64,000 nt of DNA from Fodinibacter sp038210185. GTDB lineage: Bacteria > Actinomycetota > Actinomycetes > Actinomycetales > Dermatophilaceae. The position numbers and the translations under genes are program-made. Every line of letters begins with the position of its first letter. The stretch's first letter is position 1. The stretch covers positions 3,173-67,172 of the forward strand of contig JBBQWX010000004.1 of NCBI GenBank assembly GCA_038210185.1, read 5' to 3'. A model generated the notes under the pieces. It had not been told where the DNA came from. It was given only the letters and a program-made list of their open reading frames with translations, and did no database searches. Shown piece by piece: positions 33,212 to 42,589 of this stretch.

Positions 33212-34021
33212 GTGATCTATTGGGTGCTGAAGACGGTCGTCCTGGGGCCGATCCTCCGCCTGCTGTTCCGGCCGTGGGTCGACGGCGCCGAGCACATCCC
33301 CGAGACCGGGCCCGCGATCTTCGCCAGCAACCACCTGTCGTTCTCCGACTCGATCTTCCTGCCGCTGGTCGTGCCGCGCCGGATGACCTTCCTCGCGAAG
33401 TCCGACTACTTCACCGGTGAGGGCATCAAGGGCCGGCTGACGGCCGCGTTCTTCAAGGGCGTCGGCCAGCTGCCCGTCGACCGTTCCGGCGGTCGGGCCA
33501 GTGAGGCCGCGCTGCGGTCGGGCCTGAAGGTGCTCGGCCGCGACGAGCTGCTCGGCCTGTACCCCGAGGGCACGCGCAGCCCCGACGGCCGGCTCTACAA
33601 GGGCAAGACCGGCGTGGCCCGGATGGCGCTCGAGGCGGGCGTGCCCGTCATCCCGGTCGCGATGATCGACACCGACAAGGCCCAGCCGACCGGCACCAGG
33701 ATCCCCAAGCTGATCCGGGTCGGCGTGCGGGTCGGCACCCCGCTCGACTTCTCGCGCTACGAGGGAATGGAGGGCGACCGGTTCGTCCTTCGCTCGATCA
33801 CCGACGAGATCATGTACGCGCTGATGGAGCTCTCCGGCCAGGAGTACGTCGACATGTACGCCACGGCGATGAAGGACCGCATCGCCCGCGAGAAGAAGAG
33901 CAGGGCCAAGGAGGCGGCCGAGGCTGCCCAGCCGGGCCGGGCCGCCACCGAGCTCGAGGACGCCCTCGACGGCCTCGACGACGAGGACGGCGACGCCGGC
34001 CCGCAGCGCCGCGCGAGCTGA
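33212..34021 (+). CDS. 1-acyl-sn-glycerol-3-phosphate acyltransferase (PlsC-like)
   Basis: 269 residues. The acyltransferase box NHLSFSD (HX4D) is near residue 41, and YPEGTRS (EGT) near 119, with an N-terminal hydrophobic segment. It transfers an acyl chain to lysophosphatidate or a related acceptor at the inner membrane face. The C-terminus has a charged coiled extension (AREKKSRAKEAAEAA). GTG 33212 chosen for its spacing to AAGGG; GTG 33203 is also open. Corresponds in position to Rv2182c of the mycobacterial block (from memory). Confidence 0.92.
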   Translation: MIYWVLKTVVLGPILRLLFRPWVDGAEHIPETGPAIFASNHLSFSDSIFLPLVVPRRMTFLAKSDYFTGEGIKGRLTAAFFKGVGQLPVDRSGGRASEAALRSGLKVLGRDELLGLYPEGTRSPDGRLYKGKTGVARMALEAGVPVIPVAMIDTDKAQPTGTRIPKLIRVGVRVGTPLDFSRYEGMEGDRFVLRSITDEIMYALMELSGQEYVDMYATAMKDRIAREKKSRAKEAAEAAQPGRAATELEDALDGLDDEDGDAGPQRRAS

Positions 34022-34027
34022 GGGGTC

Positions 34028-35254
34028 ATGGGGGTGCTCGCGACGCACTCGCAGCGCACCGGCCGTCGTGAGCCGGTCGTCGTCGAGTCCTTCCACCGCG
34101 GGCTCGACGTCTTCCGACCCCTCGCCGCGGGGTACGCCGCGTTGCTGGCCTGGCAGCGGCACGAGACCATGGTGCGACCGGAGGTCGCCGGGGTCGTCAT
34201 CGGCGTCATGTTCGCCTGGTCGATCGGCCTGCTGTTCTACCGCAGGCGCACCGTGCGGGTCGTCGTCATCGAGGTCACCATCGCGGTCGCCGGCATCCTC
34301 GCGACCATGCTCGCCGAGACCCCGCAGGCCATCGCGGCCGGCCAGTTCACCATCCCGACGATCTGGGCGGCCGGGTCGGTCGCCGGGGGAGCGGTCGTCG
34401 CGGGGGCGCGGGGCGGGCTCGTCGCGGCGGTGGTGATCGCCGCCGCCGACCTGGTCGAGGTGGGCACACCCACCCAGTCGACCGTGCACAACATCGTGCT
34501 GCTGGTGCTGCTCGGTGGCCTCATCGGCCTGGCGGTCGACCTTGCCCGCGTGGGGTTGGAACGCGAGGAGCAGGTGCTGCTCGAGCGCGAGCGGCTGCAC
34601 GAGCGCGAGCGCATCGCCAGGGTCGTGCACGACGGCGTGCTGCAGTCGCTGGCCTACATCCACCGTCGCGGCGACGAGCTCGGGGGCGAGGCCGCCGAGC
34701 TGTCCGTCCTCGCCGCTGAGCAGGAACGTTCGCTGCGCCGCTTCGTGTCGGGCACCGGTGCGCCGGACGTGCCCACCGACCCGGCCGACCTGCGGGGAGG
34801 CGCGGGTGCCGACGTCGACCTGCGGGTGCCGCTCACCGCGCGCGAGCGCCCCGAGGTCGCCGTCGCGGTGCCCGCCGACCCGGTGCTCGTCGACCAGGTC
34901 GTGGCCCGCGAGGTGGATGCCGCCGTCGCTGCCGCGCTCGACAACGTCGACCGGCACGCCGGGCCCGGCGCGCGGGCCTGGGTGCTGCTCGAGGGCGACT
35001 CCCGAGGTGTCGAGGTCACCATCCGCGACGACGGCGCAGGGGCCGAGCTCGCCGACGTGCTCGGTGCTGCCGACCGCGGCCGGATGGGTGTGAGCGGCTC
35101 GATCCGCGGCCGGGTCGAGGACCTCGGTGGCACCGTGACCTGGACGACCCGACCGGGCGGCGGCTGCGTGGTGCGGATGACGGTTCCACGCACCGCGGCG
35201 CTCCACCCGACCGGCTCCACCACCTCCGCCCACCTGCCCCAGGAGCGCCGATGA
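34028..35254 (+). CDS. MacS-type sensor histidine kinase
   Basis: 408 residues. Five to six N-terminal membrane segments (about 35-180), then the H-box ERERIARVVHDGVLQSLAYIHRRG (phospho-accepting His in VVHDG) typical of the HPK7/NarX-like group, and an HATPase domain with N-box-like AALDNVDRHAG and IRDDGAGAEL, ending with a G2-like box. No extracytoplasmic sensor domain, so it may sense membrane state or a ligand in the membrane. It overlaps the response regulator by 4 bp. Confidence 0.9.
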   Translation: MGVLATHSQRTGRREPVVVESFHRGLDVFRPLAAGYAALLAWQRHETMVRPEVAGVVIGVMFAWSIGLLFYRRRTVRVVVIEVTIAVAGILATMLAETPQAIAAGQFTIPTIWAAGSVAGGAVVAGARGGLVAAVVIAAADLVEVGTPTQSTVHNIVLLVLLGGLIGLAVDLARVGLEREEQVLLERERLHERERIARVVHDGVLQSLAYIHRRGDELGGEAAELSVLAAEQERSLRRFVSGTGAPDVPTDPADLRGGAGADVDLRVPLTARERPEVAVAVPADPVLVDQVVAREVDAAVAAALDNVDRHAGPGARAWVLLEGDSRGVEVTIRDDGAGAELADVLGAADRGRMGVSGSIRGRVEDLGGTVTWTTRPGGGCVVRMTVPRTAALHPTGSTTSAHLPQERR

Positions 35255-35949
35255 CCGACCCCGCCCCCAGGGTGCTCGTCGCCGACGACCACCCGTTGTG
35301 GCTCTCCGCCCTCGAACGCGACCTCGCGGGCAACGGCCTCGACGTCGTCGCGACCGCGAGCGACGGGCCGGCGACCGTGCGCCGGGCCCGGGCCACCCGT
35401 CCCGACGTGCTGGTGCTCGACCTCAACCTGCCCGGCATGCGCGGCGACGAGGTGTGCCGGGCTCTGGGCGACCTCCCGATCCGGGTGCTCATCCTGTCCG
35501 CCAGCGGCGAGCAGCACGACGTGCTGGCGGCGATCAAGGCCGGGGCCACCGGCTACCTGGTGAAGTCCGCGTCGGCCCGCGAGATCGTGGATGCCGTGCG
35601 CGCCACCGCGCGTGGCGAGGCCGTGTTCACCCCCGGTCTGGCCGGGCTCGTGCTCGGCGAGTTCCGGCGGATGGCCGACCAGCCCGGGCCGGCTCCCGAG
35701 GCCGCCGGGGGGCCCTCCCGGCCGATCCCCGAGCTCACCGCCCGCGAGACCGAGGTGCTGCGGCTGGTCGCCACCGGCATGTCGTACAAGGAGATCGCCG
35801 GCGAGCTGTTCCTGTCGCACCGCACCGTGCAGAACCACGTCCAGAACACGCTCGGCAAGCTGCACCTGCACAACCGGGTCGAGCTGGTGCGGTTCGCCTT
35901 GGCGCACGGCCTCGAGGATGGCGACCCGAGCGCCTCCGGAACGTCCTGA
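35251..35949 (+). CDS. NarL/LuxR-family response regulator
   Basis: 232 residues. Receiver domain with LVADDHPLW, phospho-acceptor VLVLDLNLPGM near residue 56 and lysine GYLVKSASA, then a LuxR-type HTH (LTARETEVLRLVATGMSYKEIAGELFLSHRTVQNHVQNTLGKL). Partner of the overlapping sensor kinase. The pair stands between the acyltransferase and DAHP synthase; target genes are not evident. Confidence 0.94.
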   Translation: MTDPAPRVLVADDHPLWLSALERDLAGNGLDVVATASDGPATVRRARATRPDVLVLDLNLPGMRGDEVCRALGDLPIRVLILSASGEQHDVLAAIKAGATGYLVKSASAREIVDAVRATARGEAVFTPGLAGLVLGEFRRMADQPGPAPEAAGGPSRPIPELTARETEVLRLVATGMSYKEIAGELFLSHRTVQNHVQNTLGKLHLHNRVELVRFALAHGLEDGDPSASGTS

Positions 35950-36011
35950 CGGCATACCGGCATGCGGGCCGCGCCGGGCCCCCGACCGGGGGGGACCTAT
36001 CCTTGACCCTC

Positions 36012-37364
36012 GTGAGCACGACCACCCCACCAGACCCCCGCCGGCGGCTCGCCGCCGGTGCCGACCTGCCTGCCGCCCAGCAGCCGGTCTGGCCCGACCG
36101 CGCCGCCCTCGACGCGGCTGTGGCGACGCTCGCGAGCTACCCCCCGCTGGTCTTCGCCGGAGAGTGCGACGTGCTGCGCGAGCGGATGGCGGCGGTGGCT
36201 CGCGGTGACGCGTTCGTGCTCCAGGGCGGTGACTGCGCCGAGACCTTCGCGTCGGCGACGGCCGACAACATCCGAGACCGCGTCAAGACGATCCTGCAGA
36301 TGGCGGCCGTGCTCACCTACGGCGCGTCGGTGCCGGTGGTCAAGGTGGGCCGGATGGCCGGCCAGTACGCCAAGCCGCGCTCGAGCAACGACGAGACGCG
36401 CGAGGGCGTGACCCTGCCGGCCTACCGCGGCGACATGGTCAACGACTTCGAGTTCACCACGGCCTCGCGCACCCCCGACCCCCAGCGCCTCGTCCACGCC
36501 TACCACGCGAGCAGCGCCACGCTGAACCTGGTCCGCGCGTTCACGACCGGCGGGTTCGCCGACCTGCGCCACGTGCACGACTGGAACCAGGGTTTCGTCG
36601 CCAACTCCGCCAACGCGCGCTACGAGCGGCTGGCGAAGGACATCGACAAGGCGATGAAGTTCATGAAGGCCTGTGGTGCCGACTTCGAGGCGATGCGCAG
36701 CACCGAGTTCTTCTCGGCCCACGAGGCCCTCGTGCTCGACTACGAGCGGCCGATGACCCGGGTCGACTCCCGCACCGGCGAGCTCTACGACACCTCCGGC
36801 CACTTCGTGTGGGTGGGGGAGCGCACCCGTGACCTCGACGGCGCGCACATCGACTTCGTCGCGGCGGTGCGAAACCCGGTGGGAGTCAAGGTCTCTGCCA
36901 ACGCCGACACCGACGACCTGCTGCGCCTCATCGACAGGATCGACCCGGAGCGCGAGCCCGGCCGGCTCACCTTCATCACCCGCATGGGGGCCGGCCGCAT
37001 CCGCGACGCGCTGCCGACCATCGTCGAGAAGGTCACGGCATCCGGTGCGTCGGTCACCTGGGTCTGCGACCCGATGCACGGCAACACCTACGAGTCGGCC
37101 TCGGGCTACAAGACCCGTGACTTCGACGACGTGGTCGAGGAGGTCGAGGGCTTCTTCGAGGTGCACCGGGGGCTGGGCACCGTGCCCGGCGGTATCCACG
37201 TCGAGCTGACCGGCAACGACGTCACCGAGTGCATCGGCGGCTCCGAGAAGATCCTCGACGCCGACCTCAACCTGCGCTACGAGTCGGTGTGTGACCCGCG
37301 CCTGAACCACCAGCAGAGTCTCGAGCTGGCGTTCCTCGTCGCCGAGATGCTCAACCAGGACTGA
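36012..37364 (+). CDS. aroG: Class II 3-deoxy-7-phosphoheptulonate synthase
   Basis: 450 residues. Condenses phosphoenolpyruvate and erythrose 4-phosphate, first step of the shikimate pathway. Class II (plant/mycobacterial) signatures: FVLQGGDCAETF, VKVGRMAGQYAKPRS, YRGDMVN, MRSTEFFSAHEALVLDYERP, VWVGERTRDLDGAHI and WVCDPMHGNT. Metal-binding Cys, His, Glu and Asp residues lie in these blocks and are present. Start GTG 36012, after a gap of 62 bp. Position matches Rv2178c in the mycobacterial order. The tightly placed threonine aldolase gene follows 5 bp later. Confidence 0.96.
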   Translation: MSTTTPPDPRRRLAAGADLPAAQQPVWPDRAALDAAVATLASYPPLVFAGECDVLRERMAAVARGDAFVLQGGDCAETFASATADNIRDRVKTILQMAAVLTYGASVPVVKVGRMAGQYAKPRSSNDETREGVTLPAYRGDMVNDFEFTTASRTPDPQRLVHAYHASSATLNLVRAFTTGGFADLRHVHDWNQGFVANSANARYERLAKDIDKAMKFMKACGADFEAMRSTEFFSAHEALVLDYERPMTRVDSRTGELYDTSGHFVWVGERTRDLDGAHIDFVAAVRNPVGVKVSANADTDDLLRLIDRIDPEREPGRLTFITRMGAGRIRDALPTIVEKVTASGASVTWVCDPMHGNTYESASGYKTRDFDDVVEEVEGFFEVHRGLGTVPGGIHVELTGNDVTECIGGSEKILDADLNLRYESVCDPRLNHQQSLELAFLVAEMLNQD

Positions 37365-37369
37365 CGCCG

Positions 37370-38434
37370 GTGCGCGCTGACCTGCTCTCGGACACCCTGA
37401 CCCGGCCGACCCCCGCCATGCGTGATGCGATGGCGCACGCGGAGGTCGGCGACGACGTGTTCGGCGAGGACCCCACCGTGCGGGCGCTCGAGGAGCGAGT
37501 GGCCGACCTGCTCGGCCACGAGGCGGGCCTGTTCTCGCCGACCGGGTCGTTGGCCAACCAGCTCGGCGTGCGGCTGCACGTGAGCCCGGGCCAGGAGCTC
37601 GTCGCCGACCAGCAGGCGCACGTGCTGCGCGCCGAGCTCGGTGCCGCCGCGGCGTTCTCGGGCATCACGAGCCGCTCGTGGCCCAGCGAGCGCGGGCTGC
37701 TCGACCCGGCCGGCCCGATGTCGCTCGTCACGACGGGGGTCGGGCCCTACCAGGTCGAGACCGCCCTGGTCGTGCTCGAGAACACCCACAACTTCGGTGG
37801 TGGCACCGTGCAGCCGATCAGCGCCATCCGTGAGGTGCGGTCGGCCACCTCGGTGCTGGGCGTCGCGATGCACCTCGACGGCGCGCGGCTGTGGAACGCC
37901 CACGTGGCTTCCGGGGTCGCGCTGGCCGACTACGGCACCGCGTTCGACACGGTCAGCGTCTGCCTCTCCAAGGGCCTGGGCGCTCCGGTGGGCTCGGTGC
38001 TGGTCGGGTCGGCGGGGCGGATGGCCGAGGCGCGGGTCTGGCGCAAGCGCTATGGCGCCGGGATGCGCCAGGTCGGCATCCTCGCGGCCGCGGGCCTGTA
38101 CGCCCTCGACCACCACGTCGAGCGGCTCGCCGACGACCACGCCCGCGCGGCTCGCTTCGCCGCGGCCTGTGCGGAGGCGGCACCGGCATCCGTCGACGCG
38201 GGCACCGTCGAGACCAACATCGTCGTGCTCGACGTGGGCGCCGTCGGCTGGGCCGCATCGGAGTTCGTCGCTGCGCTGGTCGACCAGGGCGTGCGCACGT
38301 ATGCCGTGGGGCCGGGTCGGGTGCGTGCCGTGTGGCACCTCGACGTCGACGACGAGGGCACCGACGCGGCCGCCGACGCCGCCACCGGCCTCCTTCGCTC
38401 GCGCCGCCTGAGCGCAGGGGAGTCGCGCCGCTAG
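37370..38434 (+). CDS. Low-specificity L-threonine aldolase
   Basis: 354 residues, fold-type I PLP enzyme. DLLSDTLTRPTPAMRDAMAHAEVGDDVFGEDPTV is the family opening; the PLP-lysine motif is SVCLSKGLGAP with Lys201; HLDGARLWNA contains the cofactor-binding aspartate. Cleaves threonine or allo-threonine to glycine and acetaldehyde. GTG 37370 start, five bases after the DAHP synthase stop. Its 3' end overlaps the convergent EamA transporter by 4 bp. Confidence 0.93.
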   Translation: MRADLLSDTLTRPTPAMRDAMAHAEVGDDVFGEDPTVRALEERVADLLGHEAGLFSPTGSLANQLGVRLHVSPGQELVADQQAHVLRAELGAAAAFSGITSRSWPSERGLLDPAGPMSLVTTGVGPYQVETALVVLENTHNFGGGTVQPISAIREVRSATSVLGVAMHLDGARLWNAHVASGVALADYGTAFDTVSVCLSKGLGAPVGSVLVGSAGRMAEARVWRKRYGAGMRQVGILAAAGLYALDHHVERLADDHARAARFAAACAEAAPASVDAGTVETNIVVLDVGAVGWAASEFVAALVDQGVRTYAVGPGRVRAVWHLDVDDEGTDAAADAATGLLRSRRLSAGESRR

Positions 38435-39351
38435 ACGTCGTGGTGCAGCGCCTCGACCGATGGGGCGTCGGCGGCCGAGGCCCCGGGATCGCGGGGCGTG
38501 GAGCGCAGCTCGACGAGGTACATCGCCGCCACCACGAGCGCCCCGCCCACGAGCATCCGTCGGGTCAGGCTCTCGTCGCCGAGGGTCACGGCGAACAACG
38601 CGGCGAAGACCGGCTCGAGCGCCATGACGATCGCGGCGCGGGTCGCCGTGAGGTGCGCCTGGGCCCAGGTCTGCGCCCACAGGGCGAGCGCCCCGGCGAC
38701 CAGCGCCATATAGAGCAGCGATGCCCACTGCCCACCGTCGGCCGGCAGGGTGAGCCCGTCCGGCACGGCCACCACCGCGGCGACGACGGTGATGACGCCG
38801 GCCTGCACCGTCGCGAGCCCGACGGCCGCTCCCGGTGTCGACCACCGGCCCAGCGCCACGATGTGCCCGGCGTAGAGCACGGCCGACAACAGCGTGAGCG
38901 CCTCACCGATGCCGACGGAGAACCCCTGCAGCGACAGCAGGGCGAGCCCCACCGTCGCCAGGCCGACGGCGATCCAGGTCATCCGCCCGATCCGGTCGTG
39001 CAGCAGCACGGCGCCGAGCACCGGGGTGAGCACGACGTAGGTGCCGGTGATGAAGCCCGAGACCGAGGCGTCGGTGTGCTGCAGACCGGTGGTCTGCAGC
39101 ACCTGCGCCACCCCGTAGAGCATGCCGAGCACGACACCCACCTTCAGCTCGCGCCGGGTCAGGGCCAGGGTCTGGCGCCGGAACAGCACGAACATGACCA
39201 CGGCGGCGATGCCGAAGCGCACCGCGAGGAAGTCGGCGGGCGGGACGTGCTCGACGAGGTCGTGGATGAGGAAGAACGTCGAGCCCCACACCGCCGTGAC
39301 GCCGACGAGCAGGAGCGTGGCGAGGCGGGCGTGCCCGGTGGGAGCGGCCAC
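38431..39351 (-). CDS. EamA/DMT-family transporter
   Basis: 306 residues with ten membrane segments in two EamA repeats; motifs GSTFFLIHDLVEHVPPADFLAVRFGIAA, TGLQHTDASVSGFITGTYVVLTPVLGAVLL and ATRAAIVMALEPVFAALFAVTLGDE are typical. Probable amino-acid or metabolite exporter; the substrate cannot be inferred. Start GTG 39351, close to the kinase gene stop (39359), so the two are likely co-transcribed. Confidence 0.92.
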   Translation of the reverse strand: MAAPTGHARLATLLLVGVTAVWGSTFFLIHDLVEHVPPADFLAVRFGIAAVVMFVLFRRQTLALTRRELKVGVVLGMLYGVAQVLQTTGLQHTDASVSGFITGTYVVLTPVLGAVLLHDRIGRMTWIAVGLATVGLALLSLQGFSVGIGEALTLLSAVLYAGHIVALGRWSTPGAAVGLATVQAGVITVVAAVVAVPDGLTLPADGGQWASLLYMALVAGALALWAQTWAQAHLTATRAAIVMALEPVFAALFAVTLGDESLTRRMLVGGALVVAAMYLVELRSTPRDPGASAADAPSVEALHHDV

Positions 39352-39358
39352 GACGCAG

Positions 39359-41317
39359 TCAGACGATCGTCAGCGTGATGGTGCTGCCCTTGGGCACCTT
39401 GGCGCCGCCGGCAGGGTCCTGCAGCCGCACCGTGTTGAAGAAGCCGCCGAGCGTCCGGCGCACGGTGACCTGGAACCCGGCCGCCTCGAGGGTGCCGCGG
39501 GCTTGCTCCAGCTGCTGCCCGACGACTCCCGGCACCTCGACGAGCACCGGCCCCTTGGACACCACGAGGGTGACGGTGTCGCCCCGGAACAGCGTACCGT
39601 CGCGCGGGTCCTGGCTGACGACCTTGCCCTTGGCGATGGTGTCGCTGTTCTCCTGCTCGGTCGCGGTGACCTTGAGCCCGAGGTCGCTGAGCTGGCGCGA
39701 GGCCACGGTCGCCACGGTGCCGGTGAGGTCGGGCACCTCGATCGGCTTGCGTCCCTTGCTCACAGTGAGGGCCACTGCGGTGCTCTTCTTCAGGCTGGCA
39801 CCCGGCCCGGGCTTGGCGGAGACCACCTGGCCGTTGGGGACCTTGTCGTCGAAGGCCTTGCTGACCTTGCCCACGGTGAGGTTGACCGCCTCGATGCGCA
39901 CGGTCGCCTCGGCGAGCGTCATGCCGACGACCGGTGGCACGGCATACCGCTCCGGGCCCTTGGACACCACGAGCGTGACGTCGGCGCCCCGGCGCAGGGT
40001 GGTGCCGGGGCCGGGGTCGACCGAGATGACAACGCCCCTGGCCACCTTCTCGTCGAAGGCCTCGGACACCTTGGGGTCGAGCGCCGCGGTGCGCACCGCG
40101 CTCATCGCGGACGACCGGTCTCGGCCCTGCACCGACGGCACGGTGGCCGCCGCACCCGGTCCGAGCAGGAAGAACCACGCCGACAGCGCGGCCACCAGCG
40201 CGGATGCCGCAATGGCCGGCCACCAGCGCCGCGGCCGGGGGGTGTTGGGCACGACCCGGCCCTGCAGCGGAGGCGGCGGGACGGTCATCGCCCGGGTGTC
40301 GGAGCGCGAGCGGGTGGCGACGGAGCCACCGGGACGGTCGGTCTGGGGATGGGAGGCGCTCAACGGCAGCGCCGTGGTCGAGGTCGGCACGGAGGCCGCG
40401 GCCATCGCCGCGACGCCGGCCGGCTTGGCGTCCAGGGCACCGGGGGCCAGCGTCGCACGGGTGCGGCGCACCAGGTCGAGCAGCGCGGCGGCGTCGGCCG
40501 GTCGCTCGTCGGGGTCTCGCGCCGTGGCGACCGCGACGAGGTCGTCGAGTGCCGGCGGCAGCCCCGCCACCCGGCTCGACGGAGTGGGAACCCCGCCGTG
40601 CACGTGCTGGTAGGCCACGTGGATGGGGGTCTCACCCGTGAACGCCTTGGTGCCGGTGAGCATCTCGAAGAGCATCAGGCCGGCGGCGTAGACGTCGCTG
40701 CGGGCGTCGGCGATACCGCGCTCGACCTGTTCGGGCGAGAGATAGGCGACAGTGCCGAGAAGCACCCCCTGGGTGCTCGTGACCGTCTGGCTCGACACGG
40801 CCCGGGCCAGCCCGAAGTCGGCGACCTTGACGGTGCCGTTGTCGTTGATGATGACGTTCTCGGGCTTGACGTCGCGGTGGATCAGCCCCTTGCCATGGGC
40901 CTCGGCGAGCGCCAGGAGCACCGGTTCGAGGATGTCGAGGGCGGCCCGCGGCGAGAGTGGCCCCGCATCGCTCATGACCTCGCGCAGGGTCTGGCCGGGG
41001 ACGTACTCCATGGCGAGGAAGATGTGGCCGTCGTCCTCGCCCTGGTCGAAGACGGCGACGACGTTCGGGTGCGAGAGCGACGCGGCCGAACGGGCCTCGC
41101 GACGGAAGCGGGTGACGAAGCTCTCGTCGTGCACGAGGTGCTGGCGCATCACCTTCAGGGCGATGTCGCGGTCGAGCCGCTCGTCGACCGCGAGGTAGAC
41201 GGTCGCCATCCCGCCGTCGGCGAGGCGACGGAGCACGCGGTAGCGGCCGTCGAGGGTGCGCCCGATCAGCGCGTCGCCGGTAGATGACACGGTAGGAGTG
41301 TACGTAGTCTCGGACAC
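39359..41317 (-). CDS. pknL: PASTA-domain serine/threonine kinase (PknL-like locus)
   Basis: 652 residues. Kinase domain residues ~20-280: glycine loop LADGGMATVYLA, catalytic Lys in DIALKVM, HRDVKPENVII, VADFGLARA, and APE equivalent LSPEQ. A membrane helix follows (~365-390), then four PASTA repeats to the C-terminus, the extracytoplasmic peptidoglycan/muropeptide-sensing part seen in PknB. The gene order (Rv2175c-like and idsA-like neighbours) marks it as the PknL locus, though, as I recall, mycobacterial PknL itself lacks PASTA repeats. ATG 41317 start. Gene order predicts a link to the DNA-binding protein at 42590. Confidence 0.92.
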   Translation of the reverse strand: MSETTYTPTVSSTGDALIGRTLDGRYRVLRRLADGGMATVYLAVDERLDRDIALKVMRQHLVHDESFVTRFRREARSAASLSHPNVVAVFDQGEDDGHIFLAMEYVPGQTLREVMSDAGPLSPRAALDILEPVLLALAEAHGKGLIHRDVKPENVIINDNGTVKVADFGLARAVSSQTVTSTQGVLLGTVAYLSPEQVERGIADARSDVYAAGLMLFEMLTGTKAFTGETPIHVAYQHVHGGVPTPSSRVAGLPPALDDLVAVATARDPDERPADAAALLDLVRRTRATLAPGALDAKPAGVAAMAAASVPTSTTALPLSASHPQTDRPGGSVATRSRSDTRAMTVPPPPLQGRVVPNTPRPRRWWPAIAASALVAALSAWFFLLGPGAAATVPSVQGRDRSSAMSAVRTAALDPKVSEAFDEKVARGVVISVDPGPGTTLRRGADVTLVVSKGPERYAVPPVVGMTLAEATVRIEAVNLTVGKVSKAFDDKVPNGQVVSAKPGPGASLKKSTAVALTVSKGRKPIEVPDLTGTVATVASRQLSDLGLKVTATEQENSDTIAKGKVVSQDPRDGTLFRGDTVTLVVSKGPVLVEVPGVVGQQLEQARGTLEAAGFQVTVRRTLGGFFNTVRLQDPAGGAKVPKGSTITLTIV

Positions 41318-41341
41318 CGCGCCGTCATCTCCCGTCGCCGG

Positions 41342-42448
41342 TCACATGGACTTGCGCAGGGCCATCACGTTGCGCACGTACAGCTTGGTGTCGCTGTACA
41401 TGCCGTGTTTCTGCAGGGCGCCCAGGCCCTGGTAGTAGGCCGCCACCGTCTCCTCCATGCTGTCCGTCGAGCGGCCCAGCGCGCGCAGCATGACCACACC
41501 GGCGGTGATGTTGTCCTTCACCGTGAGCAGGTCGAGCCGGCGGCCGACCAGGCTCGAGGCCCACTGCCCGGCCTCAGGGATCACCTGCATCACGCCGACC
41601 GCGTTCGCGGGGGAGACGGCGCGCTGGTTCCAGCCGGACTCCTGGTAGGCGATGGCGAGGGCCAGGCGGCTGTCGACGCCGTGCTTGCGAGCGGTGTGCC
41701 CGATCATCGCCTTGGTCTCGCTGCGGCTCGGCACCGAGCGCTGGGCCAGGAGAGCTCGGTTGCGAGCGGCGGCCTCGGCCACCGCCCGTGGGTACTTCAC
41801 CCCGTTGAAGGTGTCGGGCACCGCGCTGGGCGTGCTGGAGCGCCCCGTGGCGGGCAGGCGCAGCACCTGGCCGGGGTGGATCAGCGCGCGGCTTGAGACC
41901 CCGCTGGCCCGGGCGATGGCGGCCACCGAGGTGTGGTGCCGCGCGGCGATCGAGCCCAGCGTGTCGCCGGCCCGCACGCGGTACGTCGTGGTGGCCCGGG
42001 TGGGGCGGGCGGCGGCGGCGGTGGCCGTCGCGTTGCGCACGACGATCCGCTGGGCGGGGTGGATGAACGAGCCGGCCGAGAGGCGGTTGGTCTTGAGCAG
42101 CGAGGCCAGGGACACGCGGTAGCGCGCGGCGATGCCGTCGAGGGTGTCTCCGGGGCGCACGACGTGCACGGCGGCCGCCGGGGTGGGGGTGCCGGACGCG
42201 GGCGCGCTGGCGGTACGTGGCACGGTGAGCACCGCGCCGGCCTGGATCAGGTGGTGGTTGCGGATCTCGTTGCGTGCGGCGAGCACGGCCACCGTGGTGC
42301 GGAAGCGCGCGGCGATGCCGTCGAGGGTGTCACCCGGCCTGACCCGGTAGCTCGTCCAGCCGTGGGGAGCGGGGTTCGCTGCGGTGACGTGGGCCGCCGG
42401 CGTCAGCGAGGCGGGAGGCAGCATCGCGGGAGGTGCGGAGATGACCAT
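41342..42448 (-). CDS. LysM-repeat lytic transglycosylase-like protein
   Basis: 368 residues. Three LysM peptidoglycan-binding modules (about 33-77, 94-138 and 154-198; each with YRVRPGDTLDGIAAR-like starts), then an SLT/goose-lysozyme-like domain with AIAYQESGWNQRAVSPANAVGVMQVIP, where the Glu of YQESG is the likely catalytic residue. It should bind and cleave peptidoglycan. Unusually, no hydrophobic signal peptide is visible from ATG 42448 or from the upstream TTG 42472. ATG 42448 is preceded by AGGAA. The gene lies between the PASTA kinase and the Rv2175c-like gene; a tandem MtrA-like box sits just upstream. Confidence 0.85.
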   Translation of the reverse strand: MVISAPPAMLPPASLTPAAHVTAANPAPHGWTSYRVRPGDTLDGIAARFRTTVAVLAARNEIRNHHLIQAGAVLTVPRTASAPASGTPTPAAAVHVVRPGDTLDGIAARYRVSLASLLKTNRLSAGSFIHPAQRIVVRNATATAAAARPTRATTTYRVRAGDTLGSIAARHHTSVAAIARASGVSSRALIHPGQVLRLPATGRSSTPSAVPDTFNGVKYPRAVAEAAARNRALLAQRSVPSRSETKAMIGHTARKHGVDSRLALAIAYQESGWNQRAVSPANAVGVMQVIPEAGQWASSLVGRRLDLLTVKDNITAGVVMLRALGRSTDSMEETVAAYYQGLGALQKHGMYSDTKLYVRNVMALRKSM

Positions 42449-42461
42449 GGGCGCGTTCCTT

Positions 42462-42479
42462 GCCTGTGACAACTGTGAC
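42462..42479 (-). promoter_or_regulatory. Tandem 9-mer resembling an MtrA box
   Basis: On the minus strand GTCACAGTT and GTCACAGGC are directly adjacent, a head-to-tail pair of GTCACA 9-mers. In Mycobacterium and relatives MtrA binds such tandem 9-mers upstream of cell-wall hydrolase genes (established knowledge, from memory). The site starts 13 bp before the LysM gene's ATG, unusually close for activation, so it could instead act as a block. Confidence 0.45.
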
Positions 42480-42589
42480 AGAAGTGATTTCTGAGACCTT
42501 TGGGACTCACGTTACCGGAGGGAGGGCCAGATGGGCGGGCGTTCCCACCCCGCGGATGCTCGCGTGTCCGCTGTGGCACCCTGTGGAAC

